Shown here: piece after piece, positions 8,291 to 18,717 of the stretch
How positions within the stretch are numbered: position 1 is the first letter of the stretch
Layout: each line of letters starts with the position of its first letter
Source of the DNA: Noviherbaspirillum malthae
GTDB taxonomy: Bacteria > Pseudomonadota > Gammaproteobacteria > Burkholderiales > Burkholderiaceae_D
DNA length: 64,000 nucleotides
Direction: 5' to 3'
Assembly (NCBI RefSeq): GCF_015352985.1
Contig: NZ_JACYXF010000002.1
Location: 186,001 to 250,000 of the forward strand
Made by a program: the position numbers and the translations under genes
The notes under the pieces: generated by a model
The model's database searches: none
Told to the model about the DNA's origin: nothing
Seen by the model: the letters and a program-made list of their open reading frames with translations, nothing else

Positions 8291-10630
8291 TTAGAACCCG
8301 GTTCCGAGCTGGAACTGGAAGCTTTGCTTGCGATCGTCTTCCTTCTTGTTCAGAGGTACGCCGAAGCTCAGCTTCAGGGGGCCGATCGGCGACACCCAGC
8401 TGATGCCCGCACCCACCGAATAACGCAGATCCGACACCTGGAACTTGGCGCCTTCCGCGTAGACGTTGCCGGCGTCGAAGAAGGTGAACCAGCGCAAGGT
8501 GCGGTCGTTGCCTGAACCCGGGAACGGGAATTGCAATTCCACGTTCGCGATGATACGGGACGCGCCGCCCAGCGGGTCGCCATTGGACGCTTTCGGGCCA
8601 AGCGATGAACCTTCGTAGCCTCGTACCGAGCCGATGCCGCCCGCATAGAAATTCTTGAAGATCGGATAAGGCTTGCCGCCAAGGCCGCGTCCGTAGTCGA
8701 TCTCGCCGTTCAACGCCAGCGTGATCGCGCGCAGGATGGGTGTGAAATACTGGTGCTGATAGACTGCGCGATAGTATTTCAGGCTGCCGGTCGGCGCGAC
8801 TTCAAAGTTGACCCGCTGATAGCGGCCGGTGGTCGGGACCAGCGCACTGTCACGGTTGTCGCGCTGCCAGGCCGCCGTCAGCGGGAAACTGGTCGTGGTC
8901 GCTTCAGTGCCGTTTCCGAAATCCTGAACATAGCGCTTGTAGAGCTCCGGGCTGTCGTTGAAGCCGGGTACGCCGGTATAGGTCGTCACCTGAGTACGTT
9001 CGACGCCGGCGCCGAAGAACACGGTATCGACCTCAGAGAACGGAACGCCGAACTTGACGTTGGCACCGGTGGTCTTGACGACATAGTCACCGGTATTGAC
9101 TTCCGGCGGACGTGTCGTGCGCAGGAAGACTTCATAGCTGCGGCTGACGCCGTCATCCGTGAAATACGGTGTGGACTGGGTCAGCGCAATGGTACGGTTG
9201 CGGCGGCTGGTGTTGACGTCGACGCCGAGCGTATTGCCGCTGCCGAAGGCATTGGCCTGCTGGATCGAGCCGGTCAGCATCACTTTCTCGCTGCTTGAGA
9301 AACCGGCGCCGAGGAGGATGTTACCTGTCGGCTTTTCCTTCACCGACATGTTGAGATCGACCTGGTCGGTCGTACCGGGCACCTCGGGCGTTTCGATGCC
9401 GACTTCCGTGAAATAGCCGAGACGGTCAACCCTGTCCCGAGACAGGCGGATTTTTTCGCCGTCGTACCAGGAATCCTCGAACTGGCGGAATTCGCGCCGG
9501 ACGACTTCGTCGCGCGTCTTCGTGTTGCCTGCAATATTGATGCGGCGCACATAGACCCGCTTGCCCGGATCGATCAGGACGGTGAAGCTTACTTCCCGCT
9601 TCTCGCGGTTGATATCGGGATTGGCGTTGACGTTCGCAAAGGCATAGCCGAAATTGCCCATGCGTTCGGTGATCTTCTTCACGCTCTCGGCCAGCTTTTC
9701 GCCGGAGTAGACATCACCGGGCTGGAGCTGCACCAGGGACCTCAGTTCACCCTCGCGCCCCAGCATTTCGCCTTCGAGCTTGACGCCTGAAACCGTGTAC
9801 TTCTCACCTTCGTTGATGTTGATGGTGATGTAGATGTCTTTCTTGTCGGGCGTGATGGAAACCTGGGTCGACTCGACCTGCATCTCCAGATAGCCGCGAT
9901 TCAGATAATAGGAACGAAGCGCCTCGATGTCACCGGTCAGCTTCTGCTTCGAATACTGATCGGCCTTGGTATACCAGGTGAACCAGCCGGGCGTGCGCAG
10001 ATTGAGGAGGCTCAGCAGTTCCTTTTCCGAGAAGGCTTTGTTTCCGATGATATTGATCTGCTTGATGCGGGTGACTTCGCCTTCGTCGACGGCAAAGCTG
10101 ATGTTGACGCGATTGCGTTCGATCGGCGTGACTGTGGTGGTGATCTGAACGCCGTACAGGCCGCGCGACAGATACTGGCGCTTGAGTTCCTGCTCGGCGC
10201 GATCAACCAGCGCGCGGTCGAAGATACGGGATTCACCGAGGCCGATGTCCTTGAGCGCCTTGGTTAGCTGGTCCTTTTCGAATTCCTTGGTGCCCGAAAA
10301 ATCGACGCCGGCAATTGCCGGCCTTTCCTCGATCATGACGACCAGCACGTCTCCTTCGACTTCGATCCGCACATCCTTGAAGAAGCCGGTCGCGTACAGC
10401 GCCTTGATCGCCGCCGCACCCTTCTCGTCAGTGTAGGTCTCGCCGACGCGCACCGGCAGATAGCTGAATACGGTGCCCGCCTCGGTGCGCTGAATGCCTT
10501 CGACGCGGATATCCTTGACCGTGAAAGGATCGACGGCCCATGCGCTGCCTGCGCAAAGGGCGAATGCAGCGAAGGCGATGAGACGACGGGGGAAAAATGA
10601 CTGGGAAAGGCGCTCGGATTGTAATTTCAT
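8291..10630 (-). CDS. bamA: Outer-membrane protein assembly factor BamA
   Basis: BamA is the essential outer-membrane insertase. The 779-residue protein has a signal peptide ending near AGSAWAVDPF and five POTRA domains over roughly residues 25-420. A C-terminal 16-strand barrel follows, with the loop-6 motif GIGSVRGYEGSS (the VRGF/Y signature) and a terminal aromatic residue, as required for recognition. The ATG at 10630 (MKLQSERLSQ) was chosen. An in-frame TTG six codons upstream is possible, since the GGGGAG sequence there is far from the ATG. It lies between rseP and skp, as usual. Confidence 0.97.
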   Translation of the reverse strand: MKLQSERLSQSFFPRRLIAFAAFALCAGSAWAVDPFTVKDIRVEGIQRTEAGTVFSYLPVRVGETYTDEKGAAAIKALYATGFFKDVRIEVEGDVLVVMIEERPAIAGVDFSGTKEFEKDQLTKALKDIGLGESRIFDRALVDRAEQELKRQYLSRGLYGVQITTTVTPIERNRVNISFAVDEGEVTRIKQINIIGNKAFSEKELLSLLNLRTPGWFTWYTKADQYSKQKLTGDIEALRSYYLNRGYLEMQVESTQVSITPDKKDIYITININEGEKYTVSGVKLEGEMLGREGELRSLVQLQPGDVYSGEKLAESVKKITERMGNFGYAFANVNANPDINREKREVSFTVLIDPGKRVYVRRINIAGNTKTRDEVVRREFRQFEDSWYDGEKIRLSRDRVDRLGYFTEVGIETPEVPGTTDQVDLNMSVKEKPTGNILLGAGFSSSEKVMLTGSIQQANAFGSGNTLGVDVNTSRRNRTIALTQSTPYFTDDGVSRSYEVFLRTTRPPEVNTGDYVVKTTGANVKFGVPFSEVDTVFFGAGVERTQVTTYTGVPGFNDSPELYKRYVQDFGNGTEATTTSFPLTAAWQRDNRDSALVPTTGRYQRVNFEVAPTGSLKYYRAVYQHQYFTPILRAITLALNGEIDYGRGLGGKPYPIFKNFYAGGIGSVRGYEGSSLGPKASNGDPLGGASRIIANVELQFPFPGSGNDRTLRWFTFFDAGNVYAEGAKFQVSDLRYSVGAGISWVSPIGPLKLSFGVPLNKKEDDRKQSFQFQLGTGF

Positions 10631-10687
10631 CGGGTATTTTGTAATCAAACTCCCCGCCGATGCGCCTATGGGCAGACCAGCCGGGAC

Positions 10688-12055
10688 TCAGGACATAAGC
10701 CGCACAATGTCGTTGAAGACGGCTACTGCCATCAACGTCATCAGAATGCCCACTCCTGCACGCTGGGCCATCTCTCCGAACCGCTCTGGTAAAGCGCGTC
10801 CGGTCAAAAGTTCCAGCGAATAATACATTAAAAGCCCCCCGTCTAACACCGGTATCGGGAGCAGGTTCATCACGCCCAGGCTGATGCTGATGAACGCGAT
10901 GAAGGTGAGATAGCTGATGATGCCGATGCGGGCGGTCTGCCCGGCATAGTCGGCAATTGTGATCGGACCTGTGATGTTCTTCCAGGAAACTTCACCGATG
11001 AGCATTTTACCAAGCATTTTGAGTGTCAGTACGCTTGTATCCCAAGTCTTGGCAACCGCCCGGCCCAAGGCGGCGACAGGCGCATCGCCCGTTACCACCA
11101 TTTCGGGCGCCAGCGGCACCTCGACCTGGATGCGGCCAACGGTTTGATTGTTGCGGTTGACGGTTTCGGGCGTCACTGTAGCGCTGAATTCCTGTCCGTT
11201 GCGAAGGCCGCTCAGGTTCAACGCCTGCCCGGGAGATGACCGCACCAGTTCGACGAAGGCCAGTCCGTCCGTCACCGCGTTGCCGTTGACGGCTGTGATC
11301 AGGTCGCCTTCACGCAGGCCGGCGCGCGTCGCCGGTCCGCCTTCGACGATCCGCCCGAGGACGGCTTTCGGACGTGCAAGGTCCAGGCCGAGCTTGGCGA
11401 GGAAATCTCCCTCGAGATCCGATGTTTGCAGCCCGTCCAGGCGCAGATTCATGGATTCGTTCAGCGAACCTTTCGGGTCGGCCGGATTGGGGCGCTGCAC
11501 TTCGAGACGGACAGGATTTTTTTCCAGTGCAAGCTGCAGGATCTTCCAGCGCATGTCGGACCAGTTCCTGACCGGCTCGCCATTGATGGCGGTCACGAGC
11601 TCTCCGCCACGCAAGCCTGCCTGATAGGCTGCGGTGGCTGGAGCAACTTCCCTGAGGCGGGCGGTGGGCTCGGGCATGCCGTAGGTGTAAAGTCCCGCAA
11701 AGACGGCGATCGCCAGCAGGAAATTGGCAAGCGGACCGGCCGCGACGATGGCAATACGTTTCCAGACCGACTGGCGCGTGAACTCGCGCTTCAGGTCTTC
11801 CGGAGGCAAGGCGCTGATGTCCTGCTCACGCGCATCGAGCATCTTGACGTAACCGCCGAACGGCAGCATGGACACGGCCCATTCCGTCTGATCGGGACCG
11901 AAGCGCCGCGAACAGACGATCTTTCCCATGCCGACGGAAAAGCGCAGCACCTTGACGCCGCACCAGCGCGCCACCCAATAATGCCCGAGTTCATGAACCA
12001 CAACCAGAACCGCGAGGGCCACAAGAAAAGCAAGCACTGTTTGCAGCAGACTCAT
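10688..12055 (-). CDS. rseP: Site-2 protease RseP
   Basis: RseP is an inner-membrane zinc metalloprotease that cleaves the anti-sigma-E factor within the membrane after envelope stress. The zinc motif HELGH is at residues 21-25 inside the first transmembrane segment. FGGYVKM follows, then two tandem PDZ domains at about residues 110-300 (each with AGLR and LITAVNG-like cores), and a C-terminal membrane region with NLLPIPVLDGG carrying the third zinc ligand. The 455-aa length is normal. Control of sigma-E fits its place directly upstream of bamA. Confidence 0.96.
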   Translation of the reverse strand: MSLLQTVLAFLVALAVLVVVHELGHYWVARWCGVKVLRFSVGMGKIVCSRRFGPDQTEWAVSMLPFGGYVKMLDAREQDISALPPEDLKREFTRQSVWKRIAIVAAGPLANFLLAIAVFAGLYTYGMPEPTARLREVAPATAAYQAGLRGGELVTAINGEPVRNWSDMRWKILQLALEKNPVRLEVQRPNPADPKGSLNESMNLRLDGLQTSDLEGDFLAKLGLDLARPKAVLGRIVEGGPATRAGLREGDLITAVNGNAVTDGLAFVELVRSSPGQALNLSGLRNGQEFSATVTPETVNRNNQTVGRIQVEVPLAPEMVVTGDAPVAALGRAVAKTWDTSVLTLKMLGKMLIGEVSWKNITGPITIADYAGQTARIGIISYLTFIAFISISLGVMNLLPIPVLDGGLLMYYSLELLTGRALPERFGEMAQRAGVGILMTLMAVAVFNDIVRLMS

Positions 12056-12073
12056 ACTGACCGCCTATGGAAT

Positions 12074-13243
12074 CTATGAAATGTAAGATCGAGCGAGTGC
12101 TCTCGCCCGCAGGTCCTGTTCGATAAGCGCTTCGATGTCGGACATCTCGTCATGGGGAAGTTCGTTCATGACACGGCAGATGGTCCGGGCTATCGTCCGA
12201 AATCCGATTTCCCCGTCCAGAAATGCTTGGACCGCAACCTCGTTGGCCGCGTTCAGTATCGCCGGCGCGGTACCGCCGGCAGTGAGCGCGTCGTAGGCCA
12301 GCTTCAGGCAAGGGAAGCGTTCGAAGTCGGGACGCTGGAATGCCAGCTGACCGATGAGGACGAGATCCAGCGGTTCCACGCCGGAGGCAACGCGTTCCGG
12401 GTAGGCCAGGGCATGCGCAATCGGCGTGCGCATATCAGGATTGCCCAGTTGCGCCAGCACCGACCCGTCGACGTAGGACACCATGGAATGAATTACGCTC
12501 TGGGGATGAATCACGACCTCGATGCGGTCGGCCGGCGCACCGAACAGCCAGTGCGCCTCGATGACTTCGAGGCCCTTGTTCATCATGGTGGCGGAATCCA
12601 CGGAAATCTTGCGCCCCATGACCCAGTTCGGATGCGCCACCGCTTCTTCCGGCGTGACATTTTCCAGGGTTTCGACTGCCCGGTTCAGGAAGGGGCCGCC
12701 CGAGGCGGTCAGAAGTATCTTGGCGACGCCGTGCTGCTCCGGCACCCGCTGGTAGGAATGCGGCAGGCACTGGAAAATCGCATTGTGTTCGCTGTCGATG
12801 GGAAGCAGCGTCGCGCCGCTTTCCGACACGGCATCCATGAGCAGCCTGCCGGACATGACCAGCGCTTCCTTGTTTGCGAGAAGCACTTTCTTCCCGGCCT
12901 TTGCAGCTGCCATCGTGGGTGCCAATCCTGCCGCACCGACGATCGCGGCCATGACCGTATCGCACCCCGATGCACTGGCGACCGCGCAGAGGTCTGTCTC
13001 CCCATGGCCGATGTCGATTTTCAATCCGTTGGCATCGAGCAGCTTCGACAGGCGCAGCGCCGCATCGGCATTGCCGACGACGGCGACCTGCGGCCGGAAC
13101 CGCAGGCACTGTTCCGCCAGTTCTTCGACGCGCTGGTGAGCGGTCAGTGCATACACCCGGTAGCGGTCGGGGTGGCGTTCAACCACGTCCAGTGTTGAAG
13201 CGCCAATGGAGCCGGTCGCGCCGAGTATTGTGATGTGCTGCAT
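12074..13243 (-). CDS. dxr: 1-deoxy-D-xylulose 5-phosphate reductoisomerase
   Basis: Dxr makes 2-C-methylerythritol 4-phosphate, the committed step of the MEP isoprenoid pathway. The N-terminal NADPH-binding motif [18 protein letters not shown] is present. The metal and substrate site follows ([15 protein letters not shown], then TASGGPF and [18 protein letters not shown]). The 389-aa length is normal. It sits between cdsA and rseP, and its pathway feeds uppS two genes upstream. The next two dedicated MEP genes, ispD and ispF, lie elsewhere in this window. Confidence 0.97.
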   Translation of the reverse strand: MQHITILGATGSIGASTLDVVERHPDRYRVYALTAHQRVEELAEQCLRFRPQVAVVGNADAALRLSKLLDANGLKIDIGHGETDLCAVASASGCDTVMAAIVGAAGLAPTMAAAKAGKKVLLANKEALVMSGRLLMDAVSESGATLLPIDSEHNAIFQCLPHSYQRVPEQHGVAKILLTASGGPFLNRAVETLENVTPEEAVAHPNWVMGRKISVDSATMMNKGLEVIEAHWLFGAPADRIEVVIHPQSVIHSMVSYVDGSVLAQLGNPDMRTPIAHALAYPERVASGVEPLDLVLIGQLAFQRPDFERFPCLKLAYDALTAGGTAPAILNAANEVAVQAFLDGEIGFRTIARTICRVMNELPHDEMSDIEALIEQDLRARALARSYIS

Positions 13244-13264
13244 GCTGCCTTACCTGTATAGAAG

Positions 13265-14083
13265 CTAAAGCCAGGAACCGAACAATACTGCCAGCGGCAG
13301 TGTCGGTATCAGGGCATCGATCCGGTCCAGTACGCCGCCGTGGCCCGGAAGAAGATTGCTGCTGTCCTTCATGCCGGCGCGGCGCTTGAGCTGCGACTCG
13401 AACAAGTCGCCGGCGATGCTGAAGGCCACGATGACGGTCATGACGATACTGAAGCCGCCCCACCCCCAGCGCGCCAGGATCTGCGCGGCGAACGTGCCTT
13501 GGAGCGCAGGATGCATTGTCGATGCGCCGGCGATGACCAGCACCGCGATCCAGCCGCCAATGGCGCCCTCCCAGGATTTACCCGGTGAAATCGATGGCGC
13601 GAGCTTGCGCTTGCCGAAGGCCTTGCCGGCGAAATAGGCGCCGATATCGGCGATCCAGATCAGGGCCATCACTGACAGGAGATAGAGCGGGGATTGCTGG
13701 AACAGCGCGATGATGGCGATGAAGCAGGCAAGAATGGCAATGCCGTAGATGCCGTTCAGCAGCCGGCTTCCCAGCGCTTCGATCGGCGGCAAGCCGATCT
13801 TCAGCGATGGAATCAGGCGGATGAGCCAGATGGCTGCGCTCAGCATGAAGAGCAGCCGGGCGGTCGCGGCATTCCCTGTGTAAAGCAGATAGAGGAATAC
13901 CGCGGTCCAGACGGCCGCACCGACGACCGGCTGGCGGCTATGGAAAAGCCGGAAGCTTTCCCATGATGCGGCAGCGAAAAATGCCGCAACTACCAGCGCG
14001 AAAAACAGGAAGGACTTTGAATACAGTACGGAAAGCAATACCGCCAGCAACACGACCGCGGTAATAACTCGCGTCCTCAGCAT
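13265..14083 (-). CDS. cdsA: Phosphatidate cytidylyltransferase
   Basis: CdsA activates phosphatidic acid to CDP-diacylglycerol, the precursor of all membrane phospholipids. The 272-residue protein is mostly transmembrane, with about eight hydrophobic segments. It carries the C-terminal family signature QLKRRAGMKDSSNLLPGHGG followed by DRID. SPGKSWEGAIGG is also conserved. Its ATG overlaps the uppS stop by one base (TGATG), so the two are probably translationally coupled. Confidence 0.96.
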   Translation of the reverse strand: MLRTRVITAVVLLAVLLSVLYSKSFLFFALVVAAFFAAASWESFRLFHSRQPVVGAAVWTAVFLYLLYTGNAATARLLFMLSAAIWLIRLIPSLKIGLPPIEALGSRLLNGIYGIAILACFIAIIALFQQSPLYLLSVMALIWIADIGAYFAGKAFGKRKLAPSISPGKSWEGAIGGWIAVLVIAGASTMHPALQGTFAAQILARWGWGGFSIVMTVIVAFSIAGDLFESQLKRRAGMKDSSNLLPGHGGVLDRIDALIPTLPLAVLFGSWL

Positions 14084-14841
14084 CAGGATGCCTTCTTCTG
14101 CTCGATCAACTGTGCGCTGGTGCGCCCGAAACGGCGCTCGCGTTGCTGGTAGGACGCCACGGCGGCGTCGAGCGCTGCGCCATCGAAGTCCGGCCAGTAG
14201 GTTTCCGTGAAATAGAATTCGGTATAGGCAAGCTGCCAGAGCAGGAAGTTGGAGATGCGTTCCTCCCCGCCGGTGCGGATGAAGAGGTCAGGTTCCGGAG
14301 CGTACGCCATGGAAAGGTGTTCGGACAGCTGTTCCTCGGTGAAGTCAGTGACTCCGGGATTGGCCGCCGTCATCTTGTTGACAGCCTGCATGATGTCCCA
14401 GCGGCCGCCGTAGTTGGCGCAGATGGTAACAGTCAGCCGCGAATTGTTTGCCGTGCGGCGCTCTGCGTTGGCAATCAGCTGGCGCAGCTTCGCATCGAAG
14501 CGGCTGAGATCGCCGACGACCTTGAGCCGAATGTCGTTCGCGTGCATCTTGGCGACTTCCCGCTCCAGCGCCGTCACGAACAGGCGCATCAGCAGCGACA
14601 CTTCCTCCGCAGGACGACGCCAGTTTTCCGAGCTGAATGCGAACAGCGTCAGATATTCGATGCCACGTTCAACGCAGGCTTCCACGATGGTGCGCACGGC
14701 TTCCACGCCTTTGGCATGTCCTGCGACGCGAGGCAGGAAGCGTCTGGTGGCCCAGCGCCCGTTTCCGTCCATGATGATGGCGACGTGCTTCGGCACGATG
14801 GACACTTCGGGTACTGCTTGCGTTGAGCTTTTATAGGTCAT
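14083..14841 (-). CDS. uppS: Undecaprenyl diphosphate synthase
   Basis: UppS condenses eight IPP units onto FPP to make the C55 lipid carrier for peptidoglycan and O-antigen. The cis-prenyltransferase signature [16 protein letters not shown], with the catalytic Asp at residue 25, is near the N-terminus. Later conserved motifs include [14 protein letters not shown] and [19 protein letters not shown]. The 252-aa length is standard. It follows frr after about 205 bp and overlaps cdsA by one base. Confidence 0.97.
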   Translation of the reverse strand: MTYKSSTQAVPEVSIVPKHVAIIMDGNGRWATRRFLPRVAGHAKGVEAVRTIVEACVERGIEYLTLFAFSSENWRRPAEEVSLLMRLFVTALEREVAKMHANDIRLKVVGDLSRFDAKLRQLIANAERRTANNSRLTVTICANYGGRWDIMQAVNKMTAANPGVTDFTEEQLSEHLSMAYAPEPDLFIRTGGEERISNFLLWQLAYTEFYFTETYWPDFDGAALDAAVASYQQRERRFGRTSAQLIEQKKAS

Positions 14842-15046
14842 GTAATGGCTTAAGCGAAATAAGTTTGGTTATAACGAATGGCCGGCGAAGCAAACTGCAA
14901 CTTCCTCCCCGAACCGTCCATCGCCGCTGGCGCCCTGCTTTTGCCGACACCGGCAAAATCCGGCATGGCACCGTCGCCTCCACCTCATGTCTTCCGCCAT
15001 TGCGCAGAAGCCCATGAGGCTTGCCGCCTTGACCGCAACTGCAAAT
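14842..15046. other. Spacer between frr and uppS
   Basis: This 205-bp gap contains no plausible gene. A short inverted repeat (TTGCCG/CGGCAA around 14940-14955) is visible but has no T-run, so I do not call it a terminator. An internal promoter for uppS could lie here, but no good hexamers stand out. Confidence 0.4.
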
Positions 15047-15607
15047 TTATACGGTCAGCAGTTCTTTTTCTTTTTCTGCAATCAGCTTGTCGACTTCCGC
15101 GACAAACTTGTCAGTCAGTTTCTGTACATCGTCCTGCGCGCGGCGCTCATCGTCTTCCGAGCAGGCCTTGTCCTTCAACAGCTTCTTCAGCGCCTCGTTG
15201 GAGTCGCGGCGAATATTGCGAATCGCCACCTTGGAATCTTCGCCCTCGCCCTTGACGAGCTTGACGATTTCCTTGCGGCGCTCTTCGGTCAGCGGCGGTG
15301 TCGGAACGCGGATCAGATCGCCCTGCGTGGAGGGATTGAGCCCGAGATCGGACTCGCGGATCGCCTTCTCGATCACCGCGACCATTTTCTTTTCCCAAGG
15401 CTGAACACCGATGGTGCGGGCGTCGATCAGGGTGACATTGGCAACCTGACTGATCTGCGTCGGCGATCCGTAATAATCGACCTGGATGTGATCGAGAATA
15501 CCCACGTGCGCACGGCCGGTGCGAACCTTGGCGAGATCGGCCTTCAACGTCTCGATCGATTTTTGCATTTTTTGTTCGGCATTCTTTTTGACGTCAACGA
15601 CTGTCAT
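15047..15607 (-). CDS. frr: Ribosome recycling factor
   Basis: RRF, with EF-G, splits the post-termination ribosome so that the subunits can be reused. The 186-residue protein is full length and shows family landmarks throughout: [53 protein letters not shown], and [19 protein letters not shown]. The gene order pyrH-frr is near universal. It starts 35 bp after the pyrH stop. Confidence 0.98.
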   Translation of the reverse strand: MTVVDVKKNAEQKMQKSIETLKADLAKVRTGRAHVGILDHIQVDYYGSPTQISQVANVTLIDARTIGVQPWEKKMVAVIEKAIRESDLGLNPSTQGDLIRVPTPPLTEERRKEIVKLVKGEGEDSKVAIRNIRRDSNEALKKLLKDKACSEDDERRAQDDVQKLTDKFVAEVDKLIAEKEKELLTV

Positions 15608-15642
15608 GCTGCTCTCCTCAGTTGCAACGAGTAAGACTCGAT

Positions 15643-16359
15643 TTATACGTGAACCAATGTCCCCTCGTCATCGCCCATGATCACGTTTTTCAGGGCGCCC
15701 GGTTTAACGATGGAAAACACCTTGATCGGCAGTTTTTGATCGCGGCAGAGCGCGAAGGCAGTCGCATCCATGACTTGCAGGTGCTTGGCAATCGCCTCGT
15801 CGAAGGTGATGGTCGAATACCGCGTCGCATTGCGGTCCTTGTTGGGATCCGCGCTGTAGACGCCGTCGACCTTGGTGGCTTTCAGCACGATCTCCGCGCC
15901 GATCTCCGATCCGCGCAGCGCTGCTGCGGTATCGGTCGTGAAGAACGGGTTGCCGGTTCCGGCTGCGAAGACCACAACCTTTCCTTCTTCAAGATACTGC
16001 AGCGCTTTCGGGCGAACATAGGGCTCGACGACCTGCTCGATGCTGATCGCCGACATGACGCGCGCCGTAATGCCTACCTGGCGCATGGCATCAGCCAGCG
16101 CAAGCGAGTTCATCACGGTTGCCAGCATGCCCATGTAGTCTGCGGTTGCACGGTCCATGCCCTGTGCACCCGGCGCGACGCCACGAAAGATGTTGCCGCC
16201 ACCAATCACGATTGCCAGTTCCACTCCCAGCCTTGCCACTTCGGCTACGTCCGCCACCATGCGCTCGATGGTTGAACGGTTGATGCCGTAGGCATCATCG
16301 CCCATCAACGCTTCACCCGAGAGTTTGAGGAGGACGCGCTTGTAAGCTGGTTTTGTCAT
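15643..16359 (-). CDS. pyrH: Uridylate kinase
   Basis: PyrH phosphorylates UMP to UDP in pyrimidine nucleotide synthesis. Amino-acid-kinase-fold motifs are intact: [42 protein letters not shown] and [14 protein letters not shown]. The length of 238 aa is typical of bacterial UMP kinases. The upstream gap of 311 bp to tsf, closed by a terminator at 16631-16657, implies that pyrH has its own promoter. Confidence 0.98.
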   Translation of the reverse strand: MTKPAYKRVLLKLSGEALMGDDAYGINRSTIERMVADVAEVARLGVELAIVIGGGNIFRGVAPGAQGMDRATADYMGMLATVMNSLALADAMRQVGITARVMSAISIEQVVEPYVRPKALQYLEEGKVVVFAAGTGNPFFTTDTAAALRGSEIGAEIVLKATKVDGVYSADPNKDRNATRYSTITFDEAIAKHLQVMDATAFALCRDQKLPIKVFSIVKPGALKNVIMGDDEGTLVHV

Positions 16360-16630
16360 GGGCTTGGACTCCTAATCATTGTCCGATTCAAGATGAAATC
16401 ATTCCGTTTCCGGAGATCATCTTCGAAAAGCCTTCATGAAGCTCCAGATTAGATGAAATCCGGCGGTACGGGGGTGCTTTACTATTGACGAAACTTAAAT
16501 CAATGTCATTTGGCAATAAAACGAGGTCTCGTCCTACTGCAGACGGCTCAATTGCACGCCTTCCATTGATGTCGGATCTCGGTCAAGAGATTGAAACTGC
16601 AGGTGAACATTATGATATCGGCTCACCTAC
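16360..16630. other. Spacer upstream of pyrH
   Basis: This is the non-coding part of the gap between the tsf terminator and the pyrH start. It is AT-richer than the genes around it and should carry the pyrH-frr promoter on the minus strand. I could not identify a convincing -35/-10 pair, and no reading frame in it looks like a gene. Confidence 0.45.
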
Positions 16631-16657
16631 AAAAACGGGCCTTTCGGCCCGTTTTTT
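16631..16657 (-). terminator. Bidirectional-looking intrinsic terminator after tsf
   Basis: A 6-bp stem CGGGCC/GGCCCG (16636-16641 with 16646-16651) is flanked by AAAAA on one side and TTTTTT on the other. It can therefore terminate on either strand. On the minus strand it directly follows the tsf stop codon. Confidence 0.85.
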
Positions 16658-16670
16658 ATTGCGCTGCTGC

Positions 16671-17552
16671 TTAGGCTTGCTTCGCCGCAGCAACCTGTGC
16701 GGCGACTTCGGCTGCGAAATCGTCCTGCTTCTTTTCAATGCCTTCGCCGACGACGAACATGGTGAAGGACTTGACCGACGCATTCGACGCTTTCAGCATC
16801 TGCTCGACGGTCTGCTTGTCGTTCTTGACGAACGGCTGGTCGAACAGCGATACCTCTTTCAGGTACTTCTGAACCGTGCCTTCGACCATCTTGGCAACGA
16901 TATCAGCAGGCTTGCCGGATTCGGCAGCCTTTTGCGTCGCGATCGAACGCTCCTTTTCGATCAGGTCCGCGGGCACGTCTTTCGACGACAGCGCCACAGG
17001 CTTCATCGCCGCGATGTGCATGGCGACGTCCTTGCCGACCTGCTCGTCCGCGCCGTCGAATTCAACGATGACGCCGATGCGGGTGCCGTGCAGATAGGAA
17101 ACCAGCTTGGAACCCGTTTCGTAACGCTTGAAGCGGCGGAACGACATGTTTTCGCCGATCTTACCGACCAGCGCTGCGCGCACTTCATCCAGAGTCTTGC
17201 CGTCGACCGGCAGAGCGGACAGGGCCGCGACGTCGGCGGGGTTCTTTTCTGCAACCAGCTTCGCCGCGGTATTGGCCAGGGCGATGAAATCGTCGTTCTT
17301 GGTGACGAAGTCGGTTTCGCAGTTGACTTCAACCAGCGCGCCGACGCCGCCGGAGATAAATGCCGTGACCACGCCTTCCGCAGTGATACGGGAAGCCGCC
17401 TTGGAAGCCTTGCTGCCCAGCTTCACGCGCAGGATTTCTTCCGCGCGTGCCAGATCGCCTTCTGCTTCGGTCAGTGCCTTCTTGCACTCCATCATCGGCG
17501 CGTCGGTTTTCGCGCGCAGTTCGCCTACCATCGCTGCGGTAATTGCCGCCAT
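16671..17552 (-). CDS. tsf: Elongation factor Ts
   Basis: EF-Ts is the guanine nucleotide exchange factor for EF-Tu. The 293-residue protein opens with [20 protein letters not shown], containing the [12 protein letters not shown] signature. The second signature, [18 protein letters not shown], follows, and the C-terminal dimerisation part is complete. It lies 127 bp downstream of rpsB, with an attenuator-like hairpin between the two, as in many bacteria. Confidence 0.98.
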   Translation of the reverse strand: MAAITAAMVGELRAKTDAPMMECKKALTEAEGDLARAEEILRVKLGSKASKAASRITAEGVVTAFISGGVGALVEVNCETDFVTKNDDFIALANTAAKLVAEKNPADVAALSALPVDGKTLDEVRAALVGKIGENMSFRRFKRYETGSKLVSYLHGTRIGVIVEFDGADEQVGKDVAMHIAAMKPVALSSKDVPADLIEKERSIATQKAAESGKPADIVAKMVEGTVQKYLKEVSLFDQPFVKNDKQTVEQMLKASNASVKSFTMFVVGEGIEKKQDDFAAEVAAQVAAAKQA

Positions 17553-17618
17553 GTCATTCTCCTCAATTCAATAAGCGTCTATGCGACGCGTTCAATCACA
17601 ATACGTTCAGCACGGGTA

Positions 17619-17651
17619 CAAAAAAGGGGCGAACGACAGTTGCCCCCTTTT
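17619..17651 (-). terminator. Terminator or attenuator between rpsB and tsf
   Basis: On the minus strand an AAAAGGGGGC arm (17642-17651) can pair with GCCCCTTTTTT (17619-17630), ending in a T-run. One G is unpaired because the arms differ by one base. Its position between rpsB and tsf suggests that it lowers tsf expression relative to rpsB instead of fully stopping it. Confidence 0.6.
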
Positions 17652-17679
17652 GGATTGCCCGACACATCAGGCGCAGGGC

Positions 17680-18429
17680 TTATGCCTGCTCGTTGACCTC
17701 AACGAATTCGTCGCTGCCACCCTTGACGGCTTCCAGCACTTCGTTGGTTGCGTTGGCACGGCCTTCGAGGATCGCGTCAGCAACGCCGCGTGCGTACAGC
17801 GCGATTGCCTTGGAAGAGTCATCGTTGCCCGGGATGACGTAGGTAACGCCTTCCGGGGAATGGTTGGTATCGACCACGCCGATGACGGGGATGCCGAGCT
17901 TTGCAGCCTCGGTGATGGCGCCCTTGTGGTAGCCGACGTCGATCACGAAGATAGCGTCAGGAATGCCGCCCATTTCCTTGATGCCGCCGATGGACTTCTG
18001 CAGCTTTTCCATCTCGCGGGAGAACATCAGCGCTTCCTTCTTGCTCAGCTTTTCGATGGAACCGTCTTCGATTGTGGCTTCCATGTCCTTCAGGCGCTTG
18101 AGGGAGGTCTTGATGGTCTTGAAGTTGGTCAGCATGCCGCCGAGCCAGCGCTGGTCGACGTAAGGCATGCCTGCGCGCTGGGCCTCAGCCGCGAGGATGT
18201 CGCGAGCCTGGCGCTTGGTGCCGACGAACAGGATGGTGCCGCGGTTGGAGGCCAACTGGCGAATGTACTTCATCGCCTCCTGGTACATGCCCAGGGTCTT
18301 TTCCAGGTTGACGATATGAATCTTGTTGCGATGGCCGAAGATATAGGGAGCCATCTTGGGGTTCCAGAAGCGGGTCTGGTGACCGAAATGGACACCTGCT
18401 TCCAGCATTTCGCGCATAGTAACGGACAT
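17680..18429 (-). CDS. rpsB: 30S ribosomal protein S2
   Basis: S2 is a late-binding small-subunit protein needed to recruit S1. The 249 residues are colinear with the family: [55 protein letters not shown] and PIIGV-like [24 protein letters not shown]. It is the first gene of the long translation/envelope run on the minus strand and is divergent from map. A plausible promoter lies about 160 bp upstream. Confidence 0.98.
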   Translation of the reverse strand: MSVTMREMLEAGVHFGHQTRFWNPKMAPYIFGHRNKIHIVNLEKTLGMYQEAMKYIRQLASNRGTILFVGTKRQARDILAAEAQRAGMPYVDQRWLGGMLTNFKTIKTSLKRLKDMEATIEDGSIEKLSKKEALMFSREMEKLQKSIGGIKEMGGIPDAIFVIDVGYHKGAITEAAKLGIPVIGVVDTNHSPEGVTYVIPGNDDSSKAIALYARGVADAILEGRANATNEVLEAVKGGSDEFVEVNEQA

Positions 18430-18587
18430 GAGAATTTCTCCAGGGTTAGGTCTGGAATCCGGCCAGTGACTTCATGAGCCGCATCCGGGTAAATACGGAT
18501 GACGGCCAGTGAAGCACCCTTTGCGACCGGATTCGCGATTTCCAAAAAGTCGAAGGTCAGCTCGTACACAAATCAAGCTAACCCGAG

Positions 18588-18617
18588 ATTCTACCCCAAT
18601 TTTCCCGAACTATTCAA
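18588..18617 (-). promoter_or_regulatory. Candidate sigma-70 promoter for rpsB
   Basis: On the minus strand TTGAAT (18612-18617) and TAGAAT (18588-18593) are separated by 18 bp. This would leave a leader of about 150 nt before the rpsB ATG at 18429, containing a CATCCG/CGGATG hairpin. A structured leader would suit the S2 autoregulation known in other bacteria, but that is inference. Confidence 0.45.
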
Positions 18618-18660
18618 GCTGCTCTGCAGCCGGATTCCGGCGAAGCTTTGTCGGCTCGTC

Positions 18661-18666
18661 TATAAT
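18661..18666 (+). promoter_or_regulatory. Candidate -10 element for map-glnD
   Basis: A perfect TATAAT lies 52 bp before the map ATG, with no good -35 at normal spacing. The call rests on the hexamer and its position only. Confidence 0.3.
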
Positions 18667-18717
18667 TTCGCATCGACCATCATCAATTGTTTGCGCTTTT
18701 GCGCAGTCTGGCTAGCT

